20,546 bases of DNA from an uncultured Candidatus Saccharibacteria bacterium (GTDB lineage: Bacteria; Patescibacteriota; Saccharimonadia; Saccharimonadales; Saccharimonadaceae), in contig CALHTM010000005.1 of assembly GCA_938039975.1 (NCBI GenBank), positions 1 through 20,546 of the forward strand. Direction: 5' to 3'. A program made the translations under genes and the position numbers. Of the stretch, positions 13,907 to 20,546 are shown piece after piece (positions within the stretch are counted from its first letter, which is position 1; each line of letters begins with the position of its first letter). Below the pieces are notes generated by a model, which saw nothing but the letters and a program-made list of their open reading frames with translations, was not told the DNA's origin and searched no databases.

Positions 13907-14866
13907 ATGTCAAATATCACCATCCAGCCCCTCCCCGGTTACAAAGAAGTCAAACCCTTCGTCTACGCGGGCTTTTTTCCGGTGTCTAACGAAGATTATA
14001 ATGACCTGAAAGAGGCTATTGAAAAGCTGAGTCTGAGCGATTCGGCGCTGCAGTTTGAGCCGGAGAATTCACCAGTGTTGGGGTATGGTGTGCGGATTGG
14101 CTTTTTGGGGCTGCTACACATGGATATCATTCGCGAGCGGCTGGAGCGCGAGTATAATTTGGATCTCATCGTCACCAATCCGAGTACGGATTATCAAGTC
14201 AGCCTGACCAATGGCGAGGAGTTGGATATTAAGTCAGCCAGCGAACTACCTGACCCAGCGCAGATCAAAGAAATTCGCGAGCCGTGGATTGATGGTGAAA
14301 TTGTGGTGCCACAAGATTATATCGGTGCGGTGATTCAGCTGATTGTTGCCAAGCGCGGTCGGCAGAAAAATCTCAGTTACATCGACGAGCGGGCGCTGAT
14401 TTCTTTTACGGCACCGCTGGCTAATCTGCTGACGGATTTTTATGATCAACTGAAGTCGGTAACCAGTGGCTACGGCTCGTTTAATTATGAGCTAGCGGGG
14501 TACCAGCCGGAAGATTTGGTGCGGGTGGATTTTTATGTAGCGGGCGAAATGGTCGATGCGCTGAGCGTGATGTGCCACCGCTCGGAGGCACCAGGTTTGG
14601 GTCGCGAAATCGTCAAGAAATTGAAAGACGTGGTGCCGCGCCAGAGCTTTGAAGTGGCATTACAGGCGGCAATCGGCGGCAAATTTATCGCCCGCGAAAA
14701 CATCGGCGCTTACCGCAAAGATGTCACCGGCTACCTCTACGGCGGCGATGTCAGCCGCAAAAAGAAACTTCTCGCCAAACAAGCTCGCGGCAAAAAACGC
14801 ATGAAACGCTTCGGCAAGGTTGACATTCCGAGCGAGGCATTTACAATAATGCTAAGGAGAGATTAG
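13907..14866 (+). CDS. lepA: Elongation factor 4 (LepA), 3' half: domain III to C-terminus
   Basis: A 319-residue protein that aligns with LepA from the linker after domain II to the end. It opens with PLPGYKEVKPFVYAGFFPVS, has the canonical LGYGVRIGFLGLLHMDIIRE block, and ends with RKKKLLAKQARGKKRMKRFG and VDIPSEAF, the LepA-specific C-terminal domain that reaches into the ribosomal A site. It carries no GTPase motifs. A frame extends back to 13862, but the -10 box and the lack of LepA likeness upstream support ATG 13907. Together with 6304-7377 it would reconstitute full LepA, presumably by association of the two chains. The stop overlaps the next start by one base (TAGTG). Confidence 0.93.
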   Translation: MSNITIQPLPGYKEVKPFVYAGFFPVSNEDYNDLKEAIEKLSLSDSALQFEPENSPVLGYGVRIGFLGLLHMDIIRERLEREYNLDLIVTNPSTDYQVSLTNGEELDIKSASELPDPAQIKEIREPWIDGEIVVPQDYIGAVIQLIVAKRGRQKNLSYIDERALISFTAPLANLLTDFYDQLKSVTSGYGSFNYELAGYQPEDLVRVDFYVAGEMVDALSVMCHRSEAPGLGREIVKKLKDVVPRQSFEVALQAAIGGKFIARENIGAYRKDVTGYLYGGDVSRKKKLLAKQARGKKRMKRFGKVDIPSEAFTIMLRRD

Positions 14867-15474
14867 TGCGAGTAGAGGGATTTAAGTCTCAAGGGTGGTT
14901 AATTGATAATCTGTATCAGACACCGACATTAGCCGATAAAGATGTGCGACCGTACGCTGGTAGTGATATCTCAATTGAGGGTGTCTGCATAGGTGATTTT
15001 CAGCCGACGCAGCGGTATGTTATTGACGCTGGTGTACGCAAGCAAGAGGGTTTAAGAGAGCTTGTTTTGCCGTACGGTGAAGATACACTGTGCATGGGAA
15101 CTGGTGGAATTGATATTATCGATGAAGAAAATGGGGAGGGCGGAGTCATGCTCCCGCCTATTATTGAGGAAGATGATCATGAAGGATTACTGCTTGTTGA
15201 CGGTATGCATCGAACAACATTGGCGAGGCGTATGGGCATAAAAATAATTAGAGCTGTAGTTATTAGAGGTGTTGACAGCGACTTTGCTGTCACGAAACGT
15301 CGCTTGCCAAACGAATGGAATGAAGTGACAACATTCCCTACACTTGGCGACTTGAAAATTGCTCGTAAACAGGGCTTTGTTCACCGAAATAAAGGTAGTG
15401 CACCTGGTGATGGAAGTACTGTGTATCGTGATTTTTCATCCTTCACTGGTAGGGGTAAAGATGTGCGAAAATAA
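14866..15474 (+). CDS. ParB/sulfiredoxin-fold-like protein of unknown role
   Basis: A 202-residue protein. The segment LLLVDGMHRTTLARRMGIKIIRAVVI (around residues 107-132) has the DGxHR-x(n)-A pattern and following strand typical of the ParB N-terminal/sulfiredoxin fold, which includes nucleotide-binding and nuclease members. The preceding acidic stretch (IDEENGEGG, EEDDHEG) and the basic C-terminus are not recognised. A helix-turn-helix like that of chromosomal ParB is not visible, so this is not the partitioning protein. The GTG start shares one base with the lepA 3' half stop, so translation is probably coupled. Its end overlaps the next gene by 14 bases. Confidence 0.65.
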   Translation: MRVEGFKSQGWLIDNLYQTPTLADKDVRPYAGSDISIEGVCIGDFQPTQRYVIDAGVRKQEGLRELVLPYGEDTLCMGTGGIDIIDEENGEGGVMLPPIIEEDDHEGLLLVDGMHRTTLARRMGIKIIRAVVIRGVDSDFAVTKRRLPNEWNEVTTFPTLGDLKIARKQGFVHRNKGSAPGDGSTVYRDFSSFTGRGKDVRK

Positions 15475-15928
15475 GAAGCCGATTGTCTATATCGATATGG
15501 ACGGCGTGCTGGTTGATTTTGAGTCGGCTTTGACGAAGATTCCGCCGGAGCTGCTCGAGAAGTTTGCGGGCGAGTATGATAATATCCCGGGCGTTTTTGC
15601 GCTGATGGATCCGATGCCGGGGGCAATTGAAGTGGTCGACAAGCTGAAAGAAAAGTATGATTTGTATATCCTGTCGTCATCGCCATGGGAGAATCCGACA
15701 GCGCTAGGCGATAAATTGGCGTGGGTAAAGAAGTATTTTGGTGGTGATGGCCAAGAAAATATTTTCTTTCGTAAAGTCGTATTTTCGTCGGTCAAGCAGC
15801 TGAGTCGCGGTGATATTTTGATTGATGACCGGACAACTAAAGGCGCTGCTGAGTTTGCCGGCCGGCATATTCACTTTGGCAGTCCGCAGTTTCCTGATTG
15901 GCAATCGGTGCTGGATGAGTTATCATAA
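15461..15928 (+). CDS. HAD-superfamily 5'(3')-deoxyribonucleotidase-like hydrolase
   Basis: A 155-residue phosphatase of the haloacid dehalogenase fold. The catalytic motif DMDGVLVDF is at about residues 12-20, motif II is in LYILSSSPW, and the DILIDDRTTKG block supplies the acidic motif IV residues. This combination and size match the NT5C-type 5'-nucleotidases, which remove phosphate from nucleoside monophosphates. The ATG at 15461 is chosen because the catalytic Asp then lies near the N-terminus and an AGGGG lies seven bases upstream; a longer frame from 15359 overlaps the previous gene extensively. It is followed after five bases by a guanylate-kinase-like gene, so the pair may adjust nucleotide pools. 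Confidence 0.88.
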   Translation: MCENKKPIVYIDMDGVLVDFESALTKIPPELLEKFAGEYDNIPGVFALMDPMPGAIEVVDKLKEKYDLYILSSSPWENPTALGDKLAWVKKYFGGDGQENIFFRKVVFSSVKQLSRGDILIDDRTTKGAAEFAGRHIHFGSPQFPDWQSVLDELS

Positions 15929-15933
15929 ATATC

Positions 15934-16647
15934 ATGTCGAAAATTGAAAAGCTTATCAAAGAATATCAGCCGAGCGAAGCGGTTCGCCAGCTTGTTATTC
16001 AAACCAAAATTGTGTTGCTCGTCGGCATATCGGGTGCAGGCAAGGATACGACCAAGCAGCGATTAATGCAGTCGCCGGAGTTTGCTGATATTGTGTCGTA
16101 TACGACTCGCCAGCCGCGTCAAAATAAAGGTGTATGGGAGCGTGAAGGTATTGATTATAACTATATTGATGAAGCGACTGCCGCTAGGTTGTTGGAAAGT
16201 CATGCTTTTGTCGAGGCGAAATTTGTGCACGGTACAGTTTATGGTACTGGCGTCAAGCAGATTCAGGATATTCATGATGCTGGTAAAATTGCGGTTACTG
16301 ATATTGACGTGCAAGGTGTCGATGAATATAAAAAGCTGTCGCCAGGCGTGGTAGCGATATTTTTGTTACCGCCAAATTATCAAGAATGGCGTCGTCGTCT
16401 CAGTGTACGTTATGCTTCGCAGGAAGAATTTGATCGCGAATGGCCGAAGCGTTACAATAGTGCAATTCGTGAAATTACTCATGCGCTCGAGGTGCCGTAT
16501 TATCACTTTGTTATAAATGATGACATCGACGAAACTGCGCGTATTGTTCGCGAAATTGCCTCGAAACCAGATGTCTATAACCGCAAGGACGACGAAGCCA
16601 GGTTGGCGGCACGCGACTTGCTAGAGCAGTTGAAAGCAGCCGATTAG
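15934..16647 (+). CDS. gmk: Guanylate kinase-like NMP kinase
   Basis: A 237-residue protein with a P-loop GISGAGKDT (near residue 33), SYTTRQPRQ followed by EGIDYNYID (the GMP-binding lid region), KFVHGTVYGTG, and DIDVQG, all in the order of guanylate kinases, which convert GMP to GDP with ATP. It has an N-terminal extension of about 25 residues, and the P-loop has KDT where typical enzymes have KST. The C-terminal helix is longer than usual. Substrate is likely GMP but not proven. Its stop codon lies inside the CIRCE operator of the next operon. Confidence 0.85.
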   Translation: MSKIEKLIKEYQPSEAVRQLVIQTKIVLLVGISGAGKDTTKQRLMQSPEFADIVSYTTRQPRQNKGVWEREGIDYNYIDEATAARLLESHAFVEAKFVHGTVYGTGVKQIQDIHDAGKIAVTDIDVQGVDEYKKLSPGVVAIFLLPPNYQEWRRRLSVRYASQEEFDREWPKRYNSAIREITHALEVPYYHFVINDDIDETARIVREIASKPDVYNRKDDEARLAARDLLEQLKAAD

Positions 16648-16670
16648 CACTCGGCTTGCAAGAGTGCTAA
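16644..16670 (+). promoter_or_regulatory. CIRCE operator (HrcA binding site)
   Basis: TTAGCACTC, nine bases, GAGTGCTAA: both halves match the CIRCE consensus exactly. It overlaps the gmk stop codon and, in its spacer, contains the -35 box of the hrcA promoter, so bound HrcA would block RNA polymerase and give autoregulated heat-shock control. Confidence 0.96.
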
Positions 16671-16684
16671 ATGTGCGATATAAT
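16656..16684 (+). promoter_or_regulatory. hrcA-grpE promoter, leaderless
   Basis: TTGCAA at 16656-16661, a 17-base spacer and TATAAT at 16679-16684. Six bases separate the -10 from the ATG at 16691, so the start codon is at the expected transcription start. Confidence 0.8.
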
Positions 16685-16690
16685 AAGGGT

Positions 16691-17401
16691 ATGACCGAAC
16701 GTCAACAGGCGATTTTAGCTGCCATTATTGAGCAATATGCCGAGATTGCGGCGCCAGTTGGCAGCGTGACGCTGGCCAAATTGTTTGGCGTGTCCAGCGC
16801 CACCATTCGCAGTGAAATGGCCAAGCTCGAGGAGATGGGTTTTATCGAGGCGCCGCACACTAGCGCTGGGCGCATTCCCACTGATAAGGGCTACCGAGTG
16901 TATGTCAATGGAATTACTGATGCTCAGATGACAGAGCTGCCGAGCGGCATCGATCGCAGTGCGAGAGCGATCGAAGCGCATGTTAACTCGCACGTTGATA
17001 CGTCCGATCGGGCAATTCGCAGCGCCGTTGATAGTCTGGTTGAACTGACGGGCAATTTTGGTTTCGCCTCATTTGGCGATCACCTATACATGAATGGTAT
17101 GACGCAGCTTTTTTCTCAGCCGGAGTTCGCTGGAGGCGATCATGTGCAGGCGATTGCCAGGTTGATTGATAATATCGAGCCGTGGCTGCACGAGGCTGCG
17201 CCGAACGAGCCGCTCAATGTGTTTATCGGCAGCGAAAATCCAATTGGTAAAGCAAGCGGCGCTACGCTGATTATCAGCAAATTCCGCTCGCCGTTTAGCG
17301 ACAGCAGCTACATTGGCGTCATTGGCCCGACGCGGCAAAATTATCGCCGGACTATGGAGCTGGTGCGCCGAACCGGTGCTATGCTAGAGGGAATGTTGTA
17401 G
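16691..17401 (+). CDS. hrcA: Heat-inducible transcription repressor HrcA
   Basis: A 236-residue repressor of heat-shock genes that binds CIRCE. The winged-helix block SSATIRSEMAKLEEMGFIEAP and HTSAGRIPTDKGYR (about residues 35-72) is nearly canonical, and the C-terminal VFIGSENPIGKASG and GVIGPTRQNYRRTMELV match the family's conserved end. The middle is about 100 residues shorter than in Bacillus-type HrcA (about 340), so the dimerisation/insert region is reduced. The start at ATG 16691 is set by the -10 box and the family N-terminus; a TTG-started extension to 16664 would run into the operator. grpE follows after nine bases. Confidence 0.95.
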   Translation: MTERQQAILAAIIEQYAEIAAPVGSVTLAKLFGVSSATIRSEMAKLEEMGFIEAPHTSAGRIPTDKGYRVYVNGITDAQMTELPSGIDRSARAIEAHVNSHVDTSDRAIRSAVDSLVELTGNFGFASFGDHLYMNGMTQLFSQPEFAGGDHVQAIARLIDNIEPWLHEAAPNEPLNVFIGSENPIGKASGATLIISKFRSPFSDSSYIGVIGPTRQNYRRTMELVRRTGAMLEGML

Positions 17402-17410
17402 GAGGAAAAA

Positions 17411-17881
17411 ATGACAAAGAATAAGACTAACAAAACTGAAGACTTAGAGCAGCAATTGGGCGAGTTGACGCTGGATTTGCAGCGGACGCGGGCGGATTTT
17501 GAGAACTATCGCAAGCGCGTCGAGGCGGAAAAGCAGTTAGCGCATCAAATGGGCCAGGCGAAGTCGGTGATGAAACTATTGCCAGTGATCGATACGATTG
17601 AGCGGGCGACTGCTAATGTGCCGGAGGAGCTAGCGGATAACGCTTGGGTGAAAGGCGTGTCTGGCCTGAATAAACAGCTCGACAAACAGCTCAAAGAAAT
17701 CGGCCTCGAGAAAATCGACGCTAAACCCGGTACGCTATTTAATCCCGAATTACACCAGGCTATTCAGTTTGATGAAGAAGCTGAGGGTGAAAAAGAAGTG
17801 ATTGCTGAGGAGTTACGTGCTGGCTATACGCTAGACGGCGCGGTGATTCGCGACGCGATGGTTAAAGTGACGCGCCAATAA
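17411..17881 (+). CDS. grpE: Nucleotide exchange factor GrpE
   Basis: A 156-residue GrpE, the dimeric factor that releases ADP from DnaK. There is a long N-terminal coiled coil with RADFENYRKRVEAEK, then the four-helix segment LLPVIDTIERA, and the C-terminal beta domain with LFNPELHQAI and GYTLDGAVIRDAMVKV. GGAGG at 17401-17405 overlaps the hrcA stop and gives a strong ribosome binding site, in contrast to the leaderless hrcA start. dnaK and dnaJ do not follow; an unrelated secreted hydrolase does. Confidence 0.97.
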   Translation: MTKNKTNKTEDLEQQLGELTLDLQRTRADFENYRKRVEAEKQLAHQMGQAKSVMKLLPVIDTIERATANVPEELADNAWVKGVSGLNKQLDKQLKEIGLEKIDAKPGTLFNPELHQAIQFDEEAEGEKEVIAEELRAGYTLDGAVIRDAMVKVTRQ

Positions 17882-17907
17882 ATCCAGCATTCCCGTACTT
17901 ATTTCGC

Positions 17908-17936
17908 TTGCATTGTATCGTCATTAGCTATATAAT
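17908..17936 (+). promoter_or_regulatory. Promoter of the GH16 gene
   Basis: TTGCAT at 17908-17913, a 17-base spacer and a perfect TATAAT at 17931-17936, with a leader of about 40 bases and a TGAGGG ribosome binding site before ATG 17982. Confidence 0.7.
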
Positions 17937-17981
17937 CATAAGCGTCATCAGGCGTTAAAACAAAAAGAGTTGAGGGATTCA

Positions 17982-19376
17982 ATGAAAAAGAAAATAGTAG
18001 GATTATTCATCGCCGCTGTTGTTGCGGTGAATTTTATCGCGCCGCCGGCTGCGCATGCCGGTTCAAAAACCATTCGGCTTCGCAGCGTGGTCAAAAGTTC
18101 GCTATCGAAAACCGAACAGAATTCCATCGCCTCAGGAAAAATAACGTTGACTACTAACGACGCCAATTCGGAATTTTTGCTGGCGTACCAAGGCGGCGGA
18201 CGCTTGGCTGAGACGGGTAGCGATGCGAGGATTTTGGTAGCGTATTTTGCTGTTGGCGGCTTGCTGGCGGCGCTGGGCGGCTATTTCTTGCTGCGCAGCA
18301 AAAAGGGCCGAGCTCTGCTGTTACTAGCGGTTAGCGTTGGCGGGTTGGCGCTTAACAATCAAGCGGCTTCGGCTATCATTGATAGTATCGGCGCAACCGA
18401 CACGGTGACCGTGCAAGACGGCGAAAGTGTTGAGTATTCGCCACCAAAGATCGACGGCTATGGGTATCTGGGGTATGCCAAGAGACCGGTTTCTGCGGCT
18501 TCGACAAATAATAACACAACTCCAAATCCTACACCTACACCTACACCTACACCTACACCGACTCCGTCGCCAACCGTCCCGGCAGCAGCTGGCAGATATA
18601 ATCGCTTGGCTTTTGAAGATGATTTTGAATCAATCAGCACCATCGACACCGGCAATACTGGCGCGCCAGGCTTCAAGTGGTACCCGGCGGGCGTACACAA
18701 ATGGGGCAAGCCCGATACCCAGCCCAACGAGTATTCCGTGAATAATTCGGTGCTGCGGATTGCTCCGACGCACAGTACTTACAACCGTAATTTCATGACG
18801 CGCGACCCGAATACGTATGCAGGACAGTCGTTTGAACATGGCTATTACGAAGTGCGGATGCGCGTTGACGCTAATGGCGTGCGCAATGTGCCGCCGGAAA
18901 ATTCTTCATGGCCGGCATTTTGGGCGCAATCGCATTCCAGGCATCGCAATAACGCCATACCGTCTGCTGAACTTGATATGGTTGAAATCATGCGGCCGGG
19001 CGAGATGTTAGGGTCGGCATGGGCGTATTATGATTCAATGGATCAAACTAAAATTATACGCAACCGAGGACATTATACTTCGCAGGCAGGGCTAGATGTG
19101 TCGCAATGGCATACATACGGATGTTTATGGACTACCGAAAAAATTGAGTGGTATATTGATGGTAAATTAACTATACGCTACTATTGGGGTGCTACCCGCG
19201 ATCAGCTAGCGCCGAACGACCCTCGGCAAGACCCGGTGACGCAAGCCGGTGGTCCATCGCCAATTAGTAACCCGCTCGCGATATTTGATTCAGAGACAGC
19301 GATGGATGTCATATTGGGCACGGGCAAAACCTGGCCGATGGAAGTTGACTGGGTTCGAATTTGGCAGCACCCTTGA
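17982..19376 (+). CDS. Secreted, membrane-associated glycoside hydrolase family 16 protein
   Basis: A 464-residue protein. Residues 1-26 are a signal peptide ending AHA. A short exported domain follows, then LAETG (75-79), a hydrophobic stretch (82-104), RSKKGR (105-110) and a second hydrophobic stretch (111-124). After a Pro-Thr linker of PT dipeptides (about 183-195) comes a GH16 beta-sandwich domain from about 208 to the end. The catalytic motif E-L-D-M-V-E is intact (E330 nucleophile, D332, E335 acid/base). GH16 enzymes cut beta-1,3/1,4-glucans, galactans and similar polymers; the substrate here cannot be read from sequence. The ATG at 17982 is preferred over a TTG at 17970 because of the signal peptide and TGAGGG spacing. 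It has its own promoter. Confidence 0.9.
   Translation: MKKKIVGLFIAAVVAVNFIAPPAAHAGSKTIRLRSVVKSSLSKTEQNSIASGKITLTTNDANSEFLLAYQGGGRLAETGSDARILVAYFAVGGLLAALGGYFLLRSKKGRALLLLAVSVGGLALNNQAASAIIDSIGATDTVTVQDGESVEYSPPKIDGYGYLGYAKRPVSAASTNNNTTPNPTPTPTPTPTPTPSPTVPAAAGRYNRLAFEDDFESISTIDTGNTGAPGFKWYPAGVHKWGKPDTQPNEYSVNNSVLRIAPTHSTYNRNFMTRDPNTYAGQSFEHGYYEVRMRVDANGVRNVPPENSSWPAFWAQSHSRHRNNAIPSAELDMVEIMRPGEMLGSAWAYYDSMDQTKIIRNRGHYTSQAGLDVSQWHTYGCLWTTEKIEWYIDGKLTIRYYWGATRDQLAPNDPRQDPVTQAGGPSPISNPLAIFDSETAMDVILGTGKTWPMEVDWVRIWQHP
18528..18557 (+). repeat. Hexanucleotide repeat, five copies of CCTACA
   Basis: Five perfect CCTACA units encode Pro-Thr dipeptides in the linker before the GH16 domain. Copy-number change would lengthen or shorten the linker by two residues without shifting the frame. 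Confidence 0.9.
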
Positions 19377-19397
19377 TAAGCTGGTATGAACTCCTTG

Positions 19398-19426
19398 TTG
19401 CGATTTTCGCTGGCAGTCTATAAAAT
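19398..19426 (+). promoter_or_regulatory. Promoter of lemA
   Basis: TTGCGA at 19398-19403, 17 bases, and TAAAAT at 19421-19426 (a TATAAA overlaps it). AGGAGG at 19443-19448 lies five bases before the ATG. Confidence 0.55.
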
Positions 19427-19453
19427 AAAAGTATCAATAAGCAGGAGGTTGGA

Positions 19454-20065
19454 ATGAAAAACTGGAAAATCCCAGCAGTCATCGGCGGCGTGGTATTGCT
19501 GCTAATAATGATAGTCGCTGGATCTTATAATAGCATGGTGGCTAGCCGCGAGTCGGTTAATACTGCATGGAGCAAGGTTGAATCGCAATATCAACGGCGC
19601 AGCGACTTAATTCCTAATCTCGTGAACACCGTCAAGGGCGCGGCTAATTTCGAGCAAGAGACATTAACAAAGGTAGTCGAGGCGCGCGCTAAAGCCACGC
19701 AAATCAAAGTCGATGCCAATAATCCAGATGACATAGCCAAATTCCAGCAGGCCCAAAGCGAGGTTAGCTCGTCGCTCAGTCGGCTGTTGGCGGTTGCCGA
19801 AAACTATCCGCAGCTCAAAGCAACGGAAAACTTTAAGGATTTGCAATCGCAGTTAGAAGGTACAGAAAATCGTATAGCTGTGGCGCGCAATGACTTTAAT
19901 GACGCTGCTAAATCATATAACACGAAGGTTAAATCTTTCCCGACAAATTTGTTAGCTGGCATGTTCGGTTTCAAGGAGCGACCATATTTTGAGTCGGATG
20001 CTGGTGCTAATAAAGCTCCATCGGTTGATTTCAACGCAGCAAATTCAACCAAACAAGAAAACTAG
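19454..20065 (+). CDS. lemA: LemA family protein
   Basis: A 203-residue protein with one N-terminal membrane segment (about 7-24) and a helical body: YNSMVASRESVNTAWSKVE, the RRSDLIPNLVNTVKG signature, and later ENRIAVARNDFNDAAKSYN and FPTNLLAGMFGF, all canonical for LemA. The tail past YFESD is variable. LemA proteins are widespread and have no settled biochemical role; they are often found next to a TPM-domain (YgcG-like) gene, as here two bases downstream. It has a consensus ribosome binding site and its own promoter. Confidence 0.95.
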   Translation: MKNWKIPAVIGGVVLLLIMIVAGSYNSMVASRESVNTAWSKVESQYQRRSDLIPNLVNTVKGAANFEQETLTKVVEARAKATQIKVDANNPDDIAKFQQAQSEVSSSLSRLLAVAENYPQLKATENFKDLQSQLEGTENRIAVARNDFNDAAKSYNTKVKSFPTNLLAGMFGFKERPYFESDAGANKAPSVDFNAANSTKQEN

Positions 20066-20067
20066 AT

Positions 20068-20546
20068 ATGCGTTGGCGAAGCTCTGTTATTAATTTAGTT
20101 GGATTGTTGTCATTGGCAGTGTTATTTGGCTGCTTGTTTAATAATACAGCTTTCGCTAAACTAGAAGTGCCAGCTGCGCCGCCGCTTGAACGTCCTATAA
20201 TTGACCAGACGGAAAGTTTGGCAAATGAAGATATTGACCGCATTGCGCAGCTGATTAATGCTGAGCGCCAGAAAAAATCATTCCAAATTGGCGTGTTGAT
20301 GATTCCGACGCTTGGCAGTGATGATAGTCTAGAGGAATATAGTCTCAAAGTAGCTCGCCAATGGGGTATCGGCGACAAGAAAAAGAGTAATGGCGTATTG
20401 CTGCTTATTGCCAAGAATGACCGTAAAATGCGAATCGAGGTCGGCAATGGTATGGAAGGTTCGTTAACCGATGCGCTAGCTAGCCAAATTATCCGTAACA
20501 CAATCGCGCCAAAGTTTCGCAGCGGTGATTATGCTGGCGGCGTTGA
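20068..20546 (+). CDS. TPM-domain (YgcG-like) exported protein, cut by the window end
   Basis: At least 159 residues, open at the right edge. The N-terminus has a signal peptide: a hydrophobic core to about residue 25, then TAFA as a likely cleavage site; a nearby LFGC could instead be a lipobox. The TPM domain follows: DQTESLANEDIDRIAQLI, FQIGVLMIPTL, ARQWGIGDKKKSNGVLLLIA, RIEVGNGMEGSLTD and APKFRSGDYAGGV, all diagnostic. Some relatives have phosphatase activity and others act in membrane protein quality control. It is coupled to lemA with two bases between. Confidence 0.92.
   Translation, partial: MRWRSSVINLVGLLSLAVLFGCLFNNTAFAKLEVPAAPPLERPIIDQTESLANEDIDRIAQLINAERQKKSFQIGVLMIPTLGSDDSLEEYSLKVARQWGIGDKKKSNGVLLLIAKNDRKMRIEVGNGMEGSLTDALASQIIRNTIAPKFRSGDYAGGV

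Noticed and set aside
15359..15460. Longer HAD hydrolase starting at 15359
   Set aside because: It would overlap the previous gene by over 100 bases and add a tail unrelated to the family; ATG 15461 has an AGGGG ribosome binding site.

Overview
The window looks like a chromosomal piece from a small-genome ultrasmall bacterium of the Patescibacteria/CPR, most likely Candidatus Saccharibacteria (TM7). This placement is inferred from: compact, nearly one-directional gene order; shortened versions of several housekeeping proteins (TilS, HrcA, GrpE); start codons sitting at the expected transcription start of a TATAAT box (leaderless genes); and surface proteins with an LAxTG-like signal. UGA is used as an ordinary stop, which argues against Gracilibacteria and Absconditabacteria. 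No 16S or ribosomal protein gene is present to confirm the placement.

Layout. Positions 1-257: a tRNA with anticodon CAU on the minus strand with its own promoter, then a terminator. 258-1839: a leaderless two-gene cassette of an 87-residue unknown protein overlapping a Y-family DNA polymerase. 1903-7377: tilS, then the tight run ftsH, murJ, lepA 5' half. 7378-13906: about 6.5 kb of accessory DNA lying inside what should be one lepA gene. 13907-16647: lepA 3' half with its own promoter, followed by a ParB/sulfiredoxin-like protein, an HAD 5'-nucleotidase and a guanylate-kinase-like protein. 16644-17881: a CIRCE-controlled hrcA-grpE heat-shock pair. 17982-19376: a secreted GH16 glycoside hydrolase. 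19454-20546: a LemA protein and the start of a TPM-domain protein.

The main observation is the lepA locus. Elongation factor 4 is encoded as two complete-looking, separately started pieces. The cut falls in the linker between domain II and the next domain. The first piece keeps all GTPase motifs; the second runs to the canonical C-terminus and has a leaderless extended -10 promoter. Between them lie a GIY-YIG nuclease-like gene coupled to the first half, two unknown genes, a 987-residue protein with 28-residue helical repeats and a degenerate kinase-like C-terminus, a nitroreductase, and a second, truncated copy of the start of the lepA 3' half (12604-12744) with its own leaderless promoter. 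The differences between the two lepA starts are almost all synonymous, suggesting both descend from working genes. I infer a recurrent insertion site for cargo inside an already split essential-type gene. The lepA 5' half also carries a roughly 70-codon in-frame insertion made largely of inverted repeats.

All protein genes I accept are on the plus strand. Domain calls are by eye from motifs; no database search was run.
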